64,000 nucleotides of DNA from Dimorphilus gyrociliatus (lineage: Eukaryota; Annelida; Polychaeta; Dinophilidae), in contig CAJFCJ010000005.1 of NCBI GenBank assembly GCA_904063045.1, forward strand, positions 4,059,689 through 4,123,688, written 5' to 3'. Below the pieces are notes generated by a model. That model saw only the letters and a program-made list of their open reading frames with translations, had not been told where the DNA came from and did no database searches. Shown here in pieces: positions 12,371-23,997 of the stretch; position 1 is the stretch's first letter, and every line of letters starts with the position of its first letter. The position numbers and the translations under genes are program-made.

Positions 12371-15300
12371 GATATATACCGGTTTAATACATACAAAGAG
12401 CAGAGTTATTGATATTAAAATAAATAATCCAACCCAATAAAGAAAACACGTTCACTTTGATTTTGCTTGGCCTATGTAGTTACTTGTAATAAGCTGTCAA
12501 TCTATAGGATGAAACTTGAAAAAGTTTCGTAAAGGAGTCAGTAAAATCATTTTCGGTTGAGAACTTTTCTAGTACTTTCCAAAGTGGAGTATTAAGTGGC
12601 GAAGAGGAATTGTCTAGAGGGCGTCGTTGCAGAGGCTATTGGATGTTTTTCTTGCTGACGTTTCAATTAGAATGCTTTCGAATGTTTTTTAGCTGTTGAA
12701 AATTGATAAAGAAAAAATAATTAAACATTTTCTTAGGAGGCTCGAGTAGAAGAAAACTCGGTTTCAGACTAAGAATGTGTTTGCAATTAGGAAACTAGTT
12801 GCACTGTTGCATGACTTTTCATTCTCCAATTCAACTGTATTGGCTTTTCCTGTTTCATTATGCATTATATACTCCCCTTAATCCAATACACTTTTATCGA
12901 ATGTAGAGAGATGGAGAGATGGAACGAGGAAAAGGCAGGAATATATTCCTTTTCCTCAAAAATGAAAACCAGCTTTAAAAGCTTTTTCAGAAATTCGATA
13001 TTCTAAACTATTGGACGCACTAGCTCTGAAAAACTAAACTTTTTTCTTTGCTTTCTCTCTATTTTCTATCTCAATCTCAATCCCCTTAGTATAATCTCTC
13101 TTTTAATCTTATCTTTTCACTCTTCTCTTTCTACTTCTGAAAAAGTTCATTACTCCTAATCAATTTTTCGATACTCTATTTTCAACTTTTACAGTCTTTA
13201 CACTGCGATTTAAATAGATTATTACCCTGCAGCAGACTCCCAACTTTGCAACAGATTGCCATTTTACTGTTACCCATACAATATAGACCTAAACTTCTTT
13301 TTCGGTAATAGTCTAACAAAGTAATCCTACCAAAAAGCGGAAAGAGCTAAAAGACGATTATCCAGCTTCGTCCGTAATTTTATTGTCCAATCTGCAACCG
13401 TACAATACTCTCAGTCAGTTGCTGTCTAGACAAGAAATTTGCCCCAGTGAAGACTAGAAAAGTCTGCAATCTCGATATTTCTCTAGGCCCACGTAACCTA
13501 ATGAATTTTATTGACGACTAGACCGTAAATGAATTGGTATTTAATCTACAATTTCCTTAAACTTAGTTATTTCCGCGTCCAGCATCATTTACATATTTTC
13601 ACAGGTTCATCGCTCTGCGGTGAGCACTGCCATCTATTGCTTGATATGTTTGATATTATATCTTTATACCGATAAGAAAACTACGTAGCCTAAAACTATA
13701 TTTTTCTATAAAAAAGAGAGTCCGTGGGTGGTTGAGAATCACAAAATATAAATAAAAAGACTAAAATGAAACGTGAAAAGAAGCTGATGTTTCTTTTTCA
13801 GAGTGAAATAGTCTAGCAGAAGCTGCAAACGATACACATAAAAACTATTTATAAGTTAACTATATCAAACTATCGAACAACCAAAGCACGTGTGAATAAT
13901 TTTGCACTTCCATGCATATAAATCTATTTTTTAACGATAACTGAAATAAATTATTAGAAGGTGTATACATAGAATGTTACAATCTTCCCTCTATCTCTCT
14001 CTCTCTCACACTTTCCTCCGTTCTCTATATCTCTTTATCATACAGAAGAATTTTTCCTCGCATTCTATCAAGAACTAGTAGTAAGGAAGCTAAAGAGAAA
14101 TTCGAGACAACTTAAGCAACATGCATCCAAAGAATTAGATAAGAAACGAATTATTAATTGAAAATAAGGATTTATTTCATAATTTCACAAAATAGGAATG
14201 ATGAAGAATGATAATAAGAAAGACAGAATGATAGAAATAAGGAAGAAAACTGTTAAAAGAAATACTTGAGTTTGATATCGTTACCTCCTATTAACTATTT
14301 TGCAGTTGGCATCAAGACGATCAGATATATACTGCATATTATATATGATATTAATTGCATGGAAGAAACATTATACTGCATTTATATCTATAAATGCTAT
14401 AGGATATATCATTTTATGTAACTTTTTCTCGTATTTTATACAATTATTTTAAGGTTAATTAGGGAATCTTTAAGCTTTCTTTTTTTGTACTGGAATTTTC
14501 CAGAGGCATTGGAACTGTAGTACAAGATACTTATAAGTCTTTGCGGATAACTTACACTACTGGAAGATCTAGTTTATTCTCTATGTAAAAGTGTTGAAAG
14601 TAATCTTCAAACGTTTGCTTCATTTGCCTTTTGAAGACGGAGGCAAAGAGAGAGAGAGACGGAGAGAGATTTTATAGCTGATAGATCACTTAATTTTCAT
14701 TTTTATCTTGAATTGTTAAGTTCTTATAAAAGAATTCTTTCTTCCTAATCTATTCTTACGAGTTTCTGACTTCCCTTTCCGTTTTCTCTATCCCTTTTTT
14801 TTGCTGATTGAATCTCTCTAATCAAAGTCAATTATAAAAATGATTGATTACCCGGTTGATTTAATAGATATTCTACTATAATATTGTTTAATTAATATTG
14901 ATATTATAAATTAAATCATTTTCATATTTTGCCGTATAGTTAGTTGAATTAAAGGATATAACGTAAAAGTTTATCTTTCTCTACCCTATCAAATGACCTT
15001 AACCTTTTACATTAAACTGGTATATGCTGTAATTTGTAGTTCTGATAAATTACTTAATTTTTTACCTTTCCTCTAACTTCTTTTCTCGTTGAAGATTTTC
15101 TTTACGCTTTTGAAACTATTAGTTAGCTTCACGGAAAGTAGACTAGGGACATTTTTCGCACCTGATCCATTTATATACAGTATAGTATTTATATTCTAAA
15201 TTTTCAGAGTAAGACCTCCATCTCAAAGAGAAAAGAACATAGAACATTTTCACCTTTAAATTACAAACTAATTTAGCGTTTTAAGTGTTTGTCCTTTTAC

Positions 15301-16775
15301 TTTACATTCAACAAATCAGTCAGTCTATTCCATATACAATTTGGATTTTATTATTGTTAATCACGTGGGCAAAAATGTCAAATGCTAAAACGGTACAAAT
15401 GTTCTAAATTATTTTCTCTCTTTCGTCTATTGAACAATAAAAAAATGTTAAGATAAGGAAAAGCGAGCAAACAAGGGAAAAAGGCGACTAGTTTTAAAAA
15501 GTTTAGTTGCATTTGGGAGAATTTATCAACGTTGACCATTTGGGTACATTCAATCATTAGGCAAATAACCTAAAATCCCAATAGTAAGGGATTAAATAAA
15601 TTTATGCAATAGAAAGGTTGAAAAGTAGCTAAAGGAAAATATTCTCCTCTTGTCTTTTTGTCTTTAGCGCACGCAAACATACTCTCTGTCTTTCTCTCTC
15701 TCTCTCCCCCCCCCCCTCTCTCTCTCTCCTCTCACGCTGCCGTTGCTATCAATTTAACAATATTTTTAATTAGAATATACTTCTTCCTGTAAAGTATTTT
15801 CTTTTACTGCTAGAAAATTGATAAGAAAAAATAATTAAACATTTAGATAGGTAATGGAAAATTGCAGTAGAAAAATAAAATTACAGTTTTTAGACGATGA
15901 ATGTGTTTGTAATTTTAGTTTTTCGGCATGTTAGTTTATCTTCCATTTCTTTGAGTTTCCTTCTACTATTCAACTATCAAAGCATTCAACTACCACTGTT
16001 TTATTGGGTATTGTATACCACTTTAATCCAATACTCTTTCTTCGAATAGGGGAAGATTGAAGAAATAGAATACATTTACTTTCAACTTCAAACGTATCTA
16101 GGACTACTTCCAATGCTAGTCAATAAATAAATTAACGTCTTGGAAGGGCTAATCATTATTTATTTCTAGTATATATAGGCTTATATTTTTTTGTTTTTGC
16201 ATGTTTATTATCTAAGATTGTTGAGCATACGACGCCATCTATAATATAAAATTACTATTCTTTCCGCCCAACAGACTTCGCAAATTGATAAACTTTCAAT
16301 TTATCTAAATTCCAAGAAGAGAATGAATAAATAAGAATTACCCAAAAAATATAAAAAACACTATTATTACATCAGTTTCATCCCATCTCTTTCATTTTTT
16401 AGATTGTACCAATGTTTAACCAAATCCCTTGACTCCATAGTTTACAATTAAAAGGGAAAATATTTCCCCATTAAGGGATGAAATTGAGACTATCAACTTT
16501 CAAGTAAAAACTCCTTTATAAATATATAAAAACGAGAGAATCTATCCTGTGTATAGTGTACAATTTTCTGTATATATGGAAGGTAGTTTAACAAGTAATC
16601 TAAGATAAAATGATAGACAATAAGGTGACCTTTGGACAAGAAATGGAAAAGATTAAATTTTTAATCATGCTTATAAGCATTTGGTAGGAATCTCACGATT
16701 TGATAAAGATTGATAAAACAACAACTATAAAAGACACAAGTAATTGTTTATCTATTCAGAAATTTTCGCTACAAC
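12014..16775. other. Gene-free interval upstream of the lysozyme gene
   Basis: No open frame with recognisable content. It contains an (AT)n run at about 12326-12366, a TC/C tract near 15690-15731, and CTCF-like motifs at 12611-12625, 13625-13640 and 16231-16244. Confidence 0.5.
12326..12366. repeat. (AT)n microsatellite
   Basis: AT dinucleotide run about 300 bp upstream (minus-strand sense) of the candidate alternative first exon of the receptor locus. Confidence 0.9.
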
Positions 16776-17316
16776 ATGTCATCAATTTTCTTGTTGTTTC
16801 TGATAATTGGAACTGCTAGCGCAGTATTTACAAACAATTGTATGAAATGTATTTGCGAGGTGATTAACCTTAGTCTTTTCTTTCCTTGCAAATCTATTCT
16901 CTTTGATTCTTGCTTTTTATTATTGCTTAGGTTGAAGGTTGTGAGAGTCAAATTGGAAAATGTAGGTGGGACGTAAATTCGGATTCCTGCGGACCTTATC
17001 AAATAAAAGAAGGTTATTGGACTGATTGCGGCAGACCCGGAGGCGGTATGCTACTTTGGCTATTATAAATTAAGTAATTTAATGGCGTATATACTTTACA
17101 TTAGGCTGGAGGGTTTGCACAAAACAAATGGCTTGTTCAGAAACTTGCGTAAAAGGATATATGAATCGCTACGGAAAGTTTTGCACCAGAGGTCGTGAAC
17201 CAGTTTGCAAAGATTACGCTATGATTCATAACGGAGGACCAACTGGTTGTAGAAAAAATTTGATTAACTACTGGAATAAGGTGCAAGCTTGTTGCAACCG
17301 TGTTGGAGGTTGTTAA
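16776..17316 (+). CDS. i-type (invertebrate, destabilase-like) lysozyme
   Basis: Secreted peptidoglycan hydrolase, 136 aa, probably for immunity or digestion. Three exons: 16776-16859, 16931-17045, 17105-17316, with introns of 71 and 59 nt. A 16-residue signal peptide ends TASA. The mature part has the i-type pattern: CMKCICEVEGC near its start, a conserved Asp before SCGPYQIK, then YWTDCGRPGG, a CSETCVKGYM segment and a HNGGPTGC motif, with many cysteines. The family's catalytic Glu (in CICE) and Asp (in the RWDVN stretch) both appear present. Some i-type lysozymes also have isopeptidase activity (destabilase); nothing here tests that. The gene converges on a GT92 gene only 136 bp away, and an AATAAA lies at 17432-17437. 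Confidence 0.93.
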
Positions 17317-17422
17317 GCCGTAACAAACGACGAAGAGTATGTGATAAAAAGAGAGAGGAAGAGATGAATAAGTTAGATAGAGTAAGAGTGAAAAAGAAAT
17401 AATACATATTTAAAAAGTGCTG

Positions 17423-17445
17423 TTTTATTTCAATAAAATTTATTG
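17423..17445. terminator. Overlapping polyadenylation signals of convergent genes
   Basis: AATAAA on the plus strand at 17432-17437 (for the lysozyme gene) and TTTATT at 17424-17429 (AATAAA on the minus strand, for the GT92 gene). The two genes probably share this short 3' interval. Confidence 0.5.
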
Positions 17446-17452
17446 ATATATT

Positions 17453-18766
17453 TTAGTTTAACTTGTAAAATTCTTGGTATTTTCGCATCTCTCTATCGAA
17501 TCTTGCAGTTAAATCTGATTTGAAAGGAAGTAAAGCATCATCCAATTCAAAATATTCAAGCTCCTCGCCGCAAGTTTTCCACTTTCGGTAGTGAGCTATA
17601 TGAGCCAAATGGAGCTTTACTTTTGGGAACTCTTTCTGACTCTTTTCGTTATACCATACACAAAAATGGTTGCCAATATATGGACAATTTGAAGTAGTTA
17701 TAAACGATTTGGGGTTATCGAGAACTGAAGCAGATGATATATTTTGCCTATATCTATGCTGAAAAATAAAATATTTATCGTCTACTTTCATATTACAACT
17801 GACATCGTATCTTAATTTGCAAAGTTCCACTTGAACTAATCCTGGTTTTTCATAGCTCTGAATGAGCTCGTGAAAACTTGAAAAATGTGACGAATTCATG
17901 ATAATATGCTCATCGAAATCGAGTGATAAAACATATTTTGAGCGAAGATGATTCATAATAAAACATTCATTTAGAGCCATTGGCATAAACGCCTTTATTA
18001 AATAAGGCTTACGGCTAGGCTTTAATTTATTCTGCCTTGAATCAATTGAGACCTTGAAAGGTAATTCCATTTTATTAATAAAGACAACATTTTGCTGTTC
18101 GTAATACTTGAAAACTTTGAGAACATTGTCAGGAACTCTCCAAATAGTTATATCAATTGTTCTAACACCGAAGAATCTCAGAAATTCGAACCATTCAATT
18201 AGTTGTTTTGTATCGAAAGAACCATATGTAATTGGTACGCATACTGATATAACTTCATTACCTGGTTGAGGTTTTTCAATAGTGAGTTCTGCCACTTCCT
18301 TCTCCTTTCGAATTTTTATTCGGTTTGGTACTATTTGAACATTTATTGGGCAATGAATAACGTATTCTTGGAGGCCCGTAAAAGGATACCTATACGCTTC
18401 GTTAGTCCACAAGACCACCGCCTCAACCTCCTTCGCATTCCCATACTTACAAAAGATGGATCCTATAGACTTCACCCTCCTCACATTACTAAGAACATAG
18501 AGCGTTACGCAAGGGCTTTGCCAATTTTCAAATTTTCTACTATCGTATATTGCTCTGTGAACGTATAAACTGGTACCTTGAGAATAGAATATATGCCATT
18601 CAGCAGACTTTAATGGAAGAGAGCTGCGATTACTCGACTTTTCGTGAAGTTTAGGCAAGATATATGTTCTCTGAGAGAACCAGTAGTCCGATTGAAGAAC
18701 AAAATAAAGAAACAATAAAAGTAAAACAGTAATTAGCCTGATTATTGTAAATCTAGGAAAATTCAT
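17453..18766 (-). CDS. GT92-family (DUF23) glycosyltransferase, paralogue 1
   Basis: Single-exon type II Golgi membrane protein, 437 aa from the ATG at 18766. An in-frame upstream ATG at 18847 would add 27 residues, but the downstream one puts the membrane anchor (RLITVLLLLFLYFVL) right behind a short cytosolic tail, as in the paralogue at 19344-20696. Family marks: the ISVCVPITYGSFD strand, IEWFEFLRFFGV, a KAFMPMALNECF segment, and the acidic metal-binding DFDEH near residue 285, then TTSNCPYIGNHFCVW. GT92 enzymes transfer galactose to N-glycan core fucose (GALT-1 in nematodes) or to related acceptors; the acceptor here is unknown. Tandem in the same orientation with its paralogue, about 580 bp away. 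Confidence 0.88.
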   Translation of the reverse strand: MNFPRFTIIRLITVLLLLFLYFVLQSDYWFSQRTYILPKLHEKSSNRSSLPLKSAEWHIFYSQGTSLYVHRAIYDSRKFENWQSPCVTLYVLSNVRRVKSIGSIFCKYGNAKEVEAVVLWTNEAYRYPFTGLQEYVIHCPINVQIVPNRIKIRKEKEVAELTIEKPQPGNEVISVCVPITYGSFDTKQLIEWFEFLRFFGVRTIDITIWRVPDNVLKVFKYYEQQNVVFINKMELPFKVSIDSRQNKLKPSRKPYLIKAFMPMALNECFIMNHLRSKYVLSLDFDEHIIMNSSHFSSFHELIQSYEKPGLVQVELCKLRYDVSCNMKVDDKYFIFQHRYRQNISSASVLDNPKSFITTSNCPYIGNHFCVWYNEKSQKEFPKVKLHLAHIAHYRKWKTCGEELEYFELDDALLPFKSDLTARFDREMRKYQEFYKLN

Positions 18767-19343
18767 TGTACATAAACAGATTCTGAACGTAGTCGATCTG
18801 AAACATGTGTCACATCTTAATTCTCTATATCTGAAACGTGTGTACATATCTGACGGAAAAAAATCGAAGAAGAATCTAAATTTGAAGAAATTTATAGCCT
18901 AATATGAATACTGATTATGTTCTTACATGGGAGACTACATTATAGACATCAACAGTTTCGTAGCAGGTTTTTTGCTACATTCTATCAAATATATGACTTC
19001 AAGTTTTGTCTTTATGATACTTGAATCAATACTCTGCCCATTATATTTTATACATAGATGATTCCCAGAGACTAACTGCATATGTTGCCCAATTGAAAGA
19101 ATATACCTCTTTCAATTCCAGTTTAAAATGGTCGCTACTTCAATTTTTGGCTTTTTCTATACTCTTTCTTTTCTATCCAACTTTTAATTGATTAGACAAT
19201 TTTATTCATAATATTTAAATGTATTGCATATATTGGTGTATAAACATATATATAGTTTTATAAAAAAACTCCTTCCCCGTCCATAAAGAGTATATATAAA
19301 TTGTCTACAATATATTTCATTATAAGTGAATTTTATCATTTTG
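18767..19343. other. Spacer between tandem GT92 genes
   Basis: AT-rich; no gene seen. It contains the possible 5' extension of paralogue 1 (to 18847) and presumably the 3' UTR of paralogue 2. Confidence 0.5.
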
Positions 19344-20696
19344 TCAATTTTTGTTAATTAAAAGTCCCAGCTTTTCTTTTGCTTTATTAAAATTTTCAAC
19401 TAAAAATGGTTCAATCTCCGTTAAAGTTGTGTCCATTGCGTATCTGGCAACCTTTTTTAAACAATAAACATGTTTTCTAAAATGAGCTATAAATGCATGA
19501 CTTGTTGGCACTCTTAAATAATGCTTTTGAAAACGTTCATTTCTCCACATACAGTAATGATTTCCTATAAACGGACAGTTACTTGTACTCATAAATGACT
19601 TTGGATTGTCATTATATGTCATTACTGAAAAGTCTTCTCTAAATTTATGAGAGATTATAAAATGAGGACTTGATAGTTTGCGTCCGCAAGTGACGTCAAA
19701 TTTTATCTTTCCGGTTTGTACTTGAACAGTTGATGTTTTTTTGTTACCAACATAACTGTCGACAAGTTCAATGAAACTTGGAAAAACCGATATATTTAGG
19801 TAGATAAATTCATCGAAATCTAGTGATAGAATATATCTAGATCTTAATGCATTCATCGTTAAGCATTCGTGCAAAGCAATAGGCACAAATGCTTTTAAAA
19901 ATTTTGGTTTGCTACTAGGAAGACGCTCGTTATCCGGCTCGTAAAGGTCTATTTTGAATGGAATTTCCATCTTATTCACCAGGAGAAAGCCTTGTTTTTC
20001 ATAATAGTCAAAAATTTGGCTAACACTACTTGGTACTTCCCACATAGCAATTTCAACCATACTAACACCGAAAAATTTCAGATATTCAAACCATTCAATA
20101 AGCATTCCCGCATCGAATGAACCATAGACTAGTGGTACGCAAACGGTTATAGCCTCATTACCAGGATAGGGTCTCTCAATTTTTAAAATTGCAGAATCAA
20201 CACCTCGACTAACAGTAATAAATGTGGGTATAGGATAAATATCATCAACTGGACATTGAATTGCAAACTCTTGCAAATTAGTAAGCTTATAACGGAAACC
20301 GGAAACAGGAAATATAACTTTAGCGGTTCTGCTGACAGTTTTGTTGGAAATGGTGTACGAACATATGATTGTTCCTAAATCCGAATGTCTTTGAGTATTA
20401 CTTAAAACCATTAAGGTAACAGCCGGTGTTTGCCATCGTGAAAAATTTCTTGAATCATATATAGCTCTATGAATGTAAATAACATTGCTGTGATTCCTCC
20501 AAATGTGCCATTCGCCGCTGTCTTTCGGTTCGATCTTGTATTCATAGCCTTCATGAGATTCAAAGTTGAAGTAGGTTAACGCTTGATTTCCATATTTTGT
20601 ATATCTTTCTAGAGCAGTAAATTTCATACAAATAATTATCAGAAATAGCAGAGTCAAAACTAAGATTATTCTATGACTTAGTCTCCTAACCGGCAT
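19344..20696 (-). CDS. GT92-family (DUF23) glycosyltransferase, paralogue 2
   Basis: Single-exon type II membrane protein, 450 aa, starting at the ATG at 20696. A short basic tail (MPVRRLSHR) precedes a membrane anchor, then a lumenal GT92 domain: ITVCVPLVYGSFD, IEWFEYLKFFGV, KAFVPIALHECL, the acidic motif DFDEF and TSNCPFIGNHYCMW. The last segment aligns with paralogue 1 (NCPYIGNHFCVW), and both carry the AIYDSR and WHI motifs in the stem region. The paralogues are well diverged, so the duplication is not recent. Likely a Golgi galactosyltransferase by family; acceptor unknown. Confidence 0.88.
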   Translation of the reverse strand: MPVRRLSHRIILVLTLLFLIIICMKFTALERYTKYGNQALTYFNFESHEGYEYKIEPKDSGEWHIWRNHSNVIYIHRAIYDSRNFSRWQTPAVTLMVLSNTQRHSDLGTIICSYTISNKTVSRTAKVIFPVSGFRYKLTNLQEFAIQCPVDDIYPIPTFITVSRGVDSAILKIERPYPGNEAITVCVPLVYGSFDAGMLIEWFEYLKFFGVSMVEIAMWEVPSSVSQIFDYYEKQGFLLVNKMEIPFKIDLYEPDNERLPSSKPKFLKAFVPIALHECLTMNALRSRYILSLDFDEFIYLNISVFPSFIELVDSYVGNKKTSTVQVQTGKIKFDVTCGRKLSSPHFIISHKFREDFSVMTYNDNPKSFMSTSNCPFIGNHYCMWRNERFQKHYLRVPTSHAFIAHFRKHVYCLKKVARYAMDTTLTEIEPFLVENFNKAKEKLGLLINKN

Positions 20697-20993
20697 GTTA
20701 AAAGACCAGTAAGATTAAAAGTTTTTGAACAGCTCCTCAGGTGCCACCTATACGGCAGTCAAACTTCTAATAGCTTATCTACGAAATGGTACTCTGCGAC
20801 ACATGTTATTGATTATTAAATCTTGCTACAATTAGTTTTTAATTTTAGCACCATTCAGAACGTCACAAATAAATTAAGATTAAGGATTTTGCAATAAAGT
20901 ATAGTCAATCATTTTTAATCGACGTTTAGAGTTTTATTTAAACAAGAAAAAATAACAGTCTGAAGTCAAATCATTACCATTAGTATTGTTCTG

Positions 20994-22017
20994 TTAACTT
21001 GTCAAAATCTCTTTCTTCATTCTTAATCTTTCAGGTTCAGTTGGTAAATCATATGCTACAAAGTTGCCCACAGAAAAGTAGAATAAGTTTTCATCCAAAT
21101 TAATGTTATTTTTCAAAATAAACTTTTTTATGTCTTGTTTAGATCGAAATTTTATTTCCTTATCATTTTTTTGATAGAAATAATAAACATCAGCAATTCT
21201 TTTAGTTATGATATAGGATCCTAACGATCTTGGAACAACTTCACGTCTCCATCCTTCCGGAGTTTCAGCTGGTAGCCAATCTGCACGTTGTGAAATTTCT
21301 AATTTTTTGGCCATGCTTCCTTTATACCTAGATGATTTATAAGGTTTTTTCGTTGTCTTGTTTGATGCATCTTTTGGAGATTTATTTTGTTTTTTTGTCT
21401 CTGTTTTCGACACTTTTGTCACTTTTTTGTTAGTTACACGTGGAACCTTCTTAGTTGTTTTTAACTTTATTCTTAACGGGGTCCTTGGTTTTTTTTTCAA
21501 TAATACAGAAGCATTCGAAGATGGCGAAGGACGCTTTTTAGTTGACATTTTCCTTTTTCTTTTATCGATTACGTCTTCATCATAAGTAGAGGGTGGCGGC
21601 GGCGGAGGACTTTTTAGGCGTGTGGAGTGAACTCTTTTAGGCGGCCCGTTTCTTGTTGATTTTCTAGCTACGTTCATATATTCTTGTTGATGAACACCAT
21701 TCAAATTCTGGTTTGGCAGAAGAAACGTCAATAATCTAGTATGTCTATGAATCGATTATTACCTTATCATGTTCTTTAAATTTTTGACTAGGCTTCTGTA
21801 ACAAATATTTGAAAAAAATTATACGATGATTATATGAAAGTAATATCAAATTATTTTTATAACTTTTAGAATGCCTTTAAGAGGTTTTTTAGCAGAGTGT
21901 TCCACAGAGCTTTCTCCCGATTTTGTGCTTCTTAAGTTTTCTTCTTAAAAAATGTAAAAAATGATTTATTTGAACTCTCTTTAAAGTGCATGTTTAAGGT
22001 GTAGTTATACCTGACAT
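20994..22017 (-). CDS. Methyl-CpG-binding domain (MBD) protein
   Basis: Nuclear chromatin protein, 277 aa. Four exons (descending): 22017-22011, 21943-21864, 21795-21763, 21707-20994; all phases fit. The first coding exon is only seven bases, and the second acceptor is a tandem AAG/AAG that could vary the protein by one residue. A long Lys/Arg/Ser/Pro-rich region with a PPPPPP run (DNA-binding or disordered) leads to an MBD near residues 195-255: TPEGWRREVVPR, then DVYYFYQ, then KFRSKQDIKKFI and LDENLFYFSVG, following the MeCP2/MBD1-4 layout. The exon 2 donor (GTTATA) is weak. Whether it binds methylated DNA cannot be read from sequence. An AATAAA on the minus strand lies at 20933-20938. Divergent from UQCC1. 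Confidence 0.85.
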
Positions 22018-22165
22018 CTTTGTAGAAAAGTTCTTTATGTTAGCAATTTATTTCACGTTCCTCTTTGAAAAAACAATATCTAATTCAAAAGCCTGGATAG
22101 AAGCAAGAATGTTTCGTTACGAAATGAGCTTCCGGTGAAGTTTCAATGTCAAGGCCAAAAGTAAC
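22018..22165. promoter_or_regulatory. Bidirectional promoter between the MBD gene and UQCC1
   Basis: Only 148 bp separate the two divergent start codons, so both promoters and 5' UTRs must fit here. No TATA box is evident. Confidence 0.6.
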
Positions 22166-23563
22166 ATGGCCTTGCGAACTTTAGATTTTTCTATTCGCAA
22201 TCTGCGACCGTTATCCCAATGTTTCATAAAACTTTCTATTACAAATTATCATTTAACTAGAAATTTTCGAATATGTGCGGTATGTTCTTCAAGTTTAAAT
22301 TAATAATTTTTTCCGATTGTAGTTTTCATATTTTATGAGCGATATTAAGCAACACCCTTATTTTCTGCAATACCTGTCATACAGATTCCTTTCTCAAACA
22401 ATGCAATTCAAAGCAAAAACTATTCAACGGACGTTATCGCTCCAAAGAGTTTGTTAACTAAAATAAAAAGCAAACTTAGAATAAAAAAGTTAAAGTATAA
22501 CCAAGGTGTTAGTATACATATATTTGGTAAAACATAAACTTATTAAAAAATTATTTCTTTATTACAATTAAAGATTTTAAGGAAATCTGCCCTTAGATTA
22601 TATTTATGTTGTGCTGAAATAGTCGATTATGATGAATTTATAAAAGGTAAATGTATTGAATTAATTCAAATCAAATTTGTTAATGGAAGAGACAATTGAG
22701 GTCAAAATTAGATCTCTTCATCAAAAAAAAAAGATTGAAGATTCCAAACTATACAGATACAATATTTTCATTTTATTTCAGAACTAAGTCTACCTGATAC
22801 CTTTAATTCATGGTTTAGAATCAGTGAACTGCATATGTGGTTGGTTATATAATGGAAGTCTTTAAAATTGATTCCAAAGGCGCTTTTTTTTTGACAGGCT
22901 ATGTACTGTACGACTGGCCTCTGAGGGTCCTGAGGGTAAATTCATTAGGAATGAAATGCTAAAAGCACTATGGGTTGACGCCAAGAAAAGAGGGAAAAAG
23001 CTCGGGGTAAATGACTAATTTGACTCATCTTTTGATAATCAACTGACATTATGTATTGTACAAAAACTATAGGGAACCGGTTATTATGAAACAGCTGAAA
23101 GCATTGATATTCTTTGCGGTCAACTTAAATTCGCTTTTGTTGCTTATGATGAAGTATATATTTCTCCTAGTAAATATAAAATAATGACCGCCCTTTTAAT
23201 TTTGATACCAATTCCCTGTAGGGCCTTTTATCGGATGATAAAACATTAGCTGGTGCTGTTTGGAGGAATTTCTTTGAAATGAAAAGTGAAGATGCCACGA
23301 AAATAGATAAACTTGTAGAATTTATTAGAAAACAAGTAATTAACTTTGACATAATTGTTGTAATTTATTAAGGAAATTTGTTCTTTTTATACTTCTTGTT
23401 TAATTCTGACTACATTTTTCTTTGCTAGATTATTTATTTAGAAAAGCAGGATTCTTCAATTATCCTCCCCACTGGCTTAATGACATTTCTGCCTTTAAAG
23501 GGTCATGCTGAAGACGAAGCCCGAACTAAAGCCATCTTAAAAGAAATTCTTAGCAGAACCTAA
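22166..23563 (+). CDS. UQCC1: Ubiquinol-cytochrome c reductase complex assembly factor 1 (CBP3 homologue)
   Basis: Mitochondrial factor needed for cytochrome b maturation and complex III assembly. Eight exons: 22166-22279, 22385-22507, 22574-22646, 22782-22839, 22898-23006, 23073-23153, 23222-23335, 23429-23563; total 268 aa, all phases consistent. The N-terminus is rich in Arg, Ser and Leu with no acids after the first Asp, as expected of a mitochondrial presequence. The conserved core is clear: ALRLYLCCAEIVDYDEF, LPDTFNSWFRISELHMWL, MLKALWVDAKKRGKKLG, FAFVAYDEGLLSDDKTLAGA, then FIRKQ. These match the ubiquinol-cytochrome c chaperone domain in order and spacing. The exon 2 donor was chosen as GGT|gttagt because it keeps the frame. 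AATAAA occurs at 23613-23618. The gene converges on PEX26. Confidence 0.93.
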
Positions 23564-23997
23564 GGTTATGCATATATAGTTTGTTATATATATTCTATTT
23601 CTTTATATAATAAATAAACACAATTTTGATTAGCCATCTTTTTTTCGGCATTTTAGTTTTATTTGTTTCTTTCAATTTTTAATTGTATAAATGAAAATCT
23701 AACAAGAAATTATGATATATTCAAGTTATTTAAATTAATTTCGTTATCCCCACTCTCATTTCCTGCATAAAATCAATTATAAAAATGACAAATGCTCTTT
23801 GAAGCCCTTACAAAATCTTTAATTACGTAATTTAAAGCTAATTTTGCACACGAAACAGACAGTTTTCAGCTTGTTGGCACGATGTATAATCAAAATAGTA
23901 ATTACAAAGAAAAAAAATCGTATTTCCTTTGTATTGAATAGAAGTATACGTAAATTAATTTATTAATCCGAGCTCTATCCTCTTCTATGAGCTCTTC

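Noticed and set aside
13641-13664. A 15-base match to the start of the conserved microRNA miR-190 (GATATGTTTGATATT)
   Set aside because: Neither flank carries a complementary arm, so no precursor hairpin can form, and the 3' half of the mature sequence does not match.
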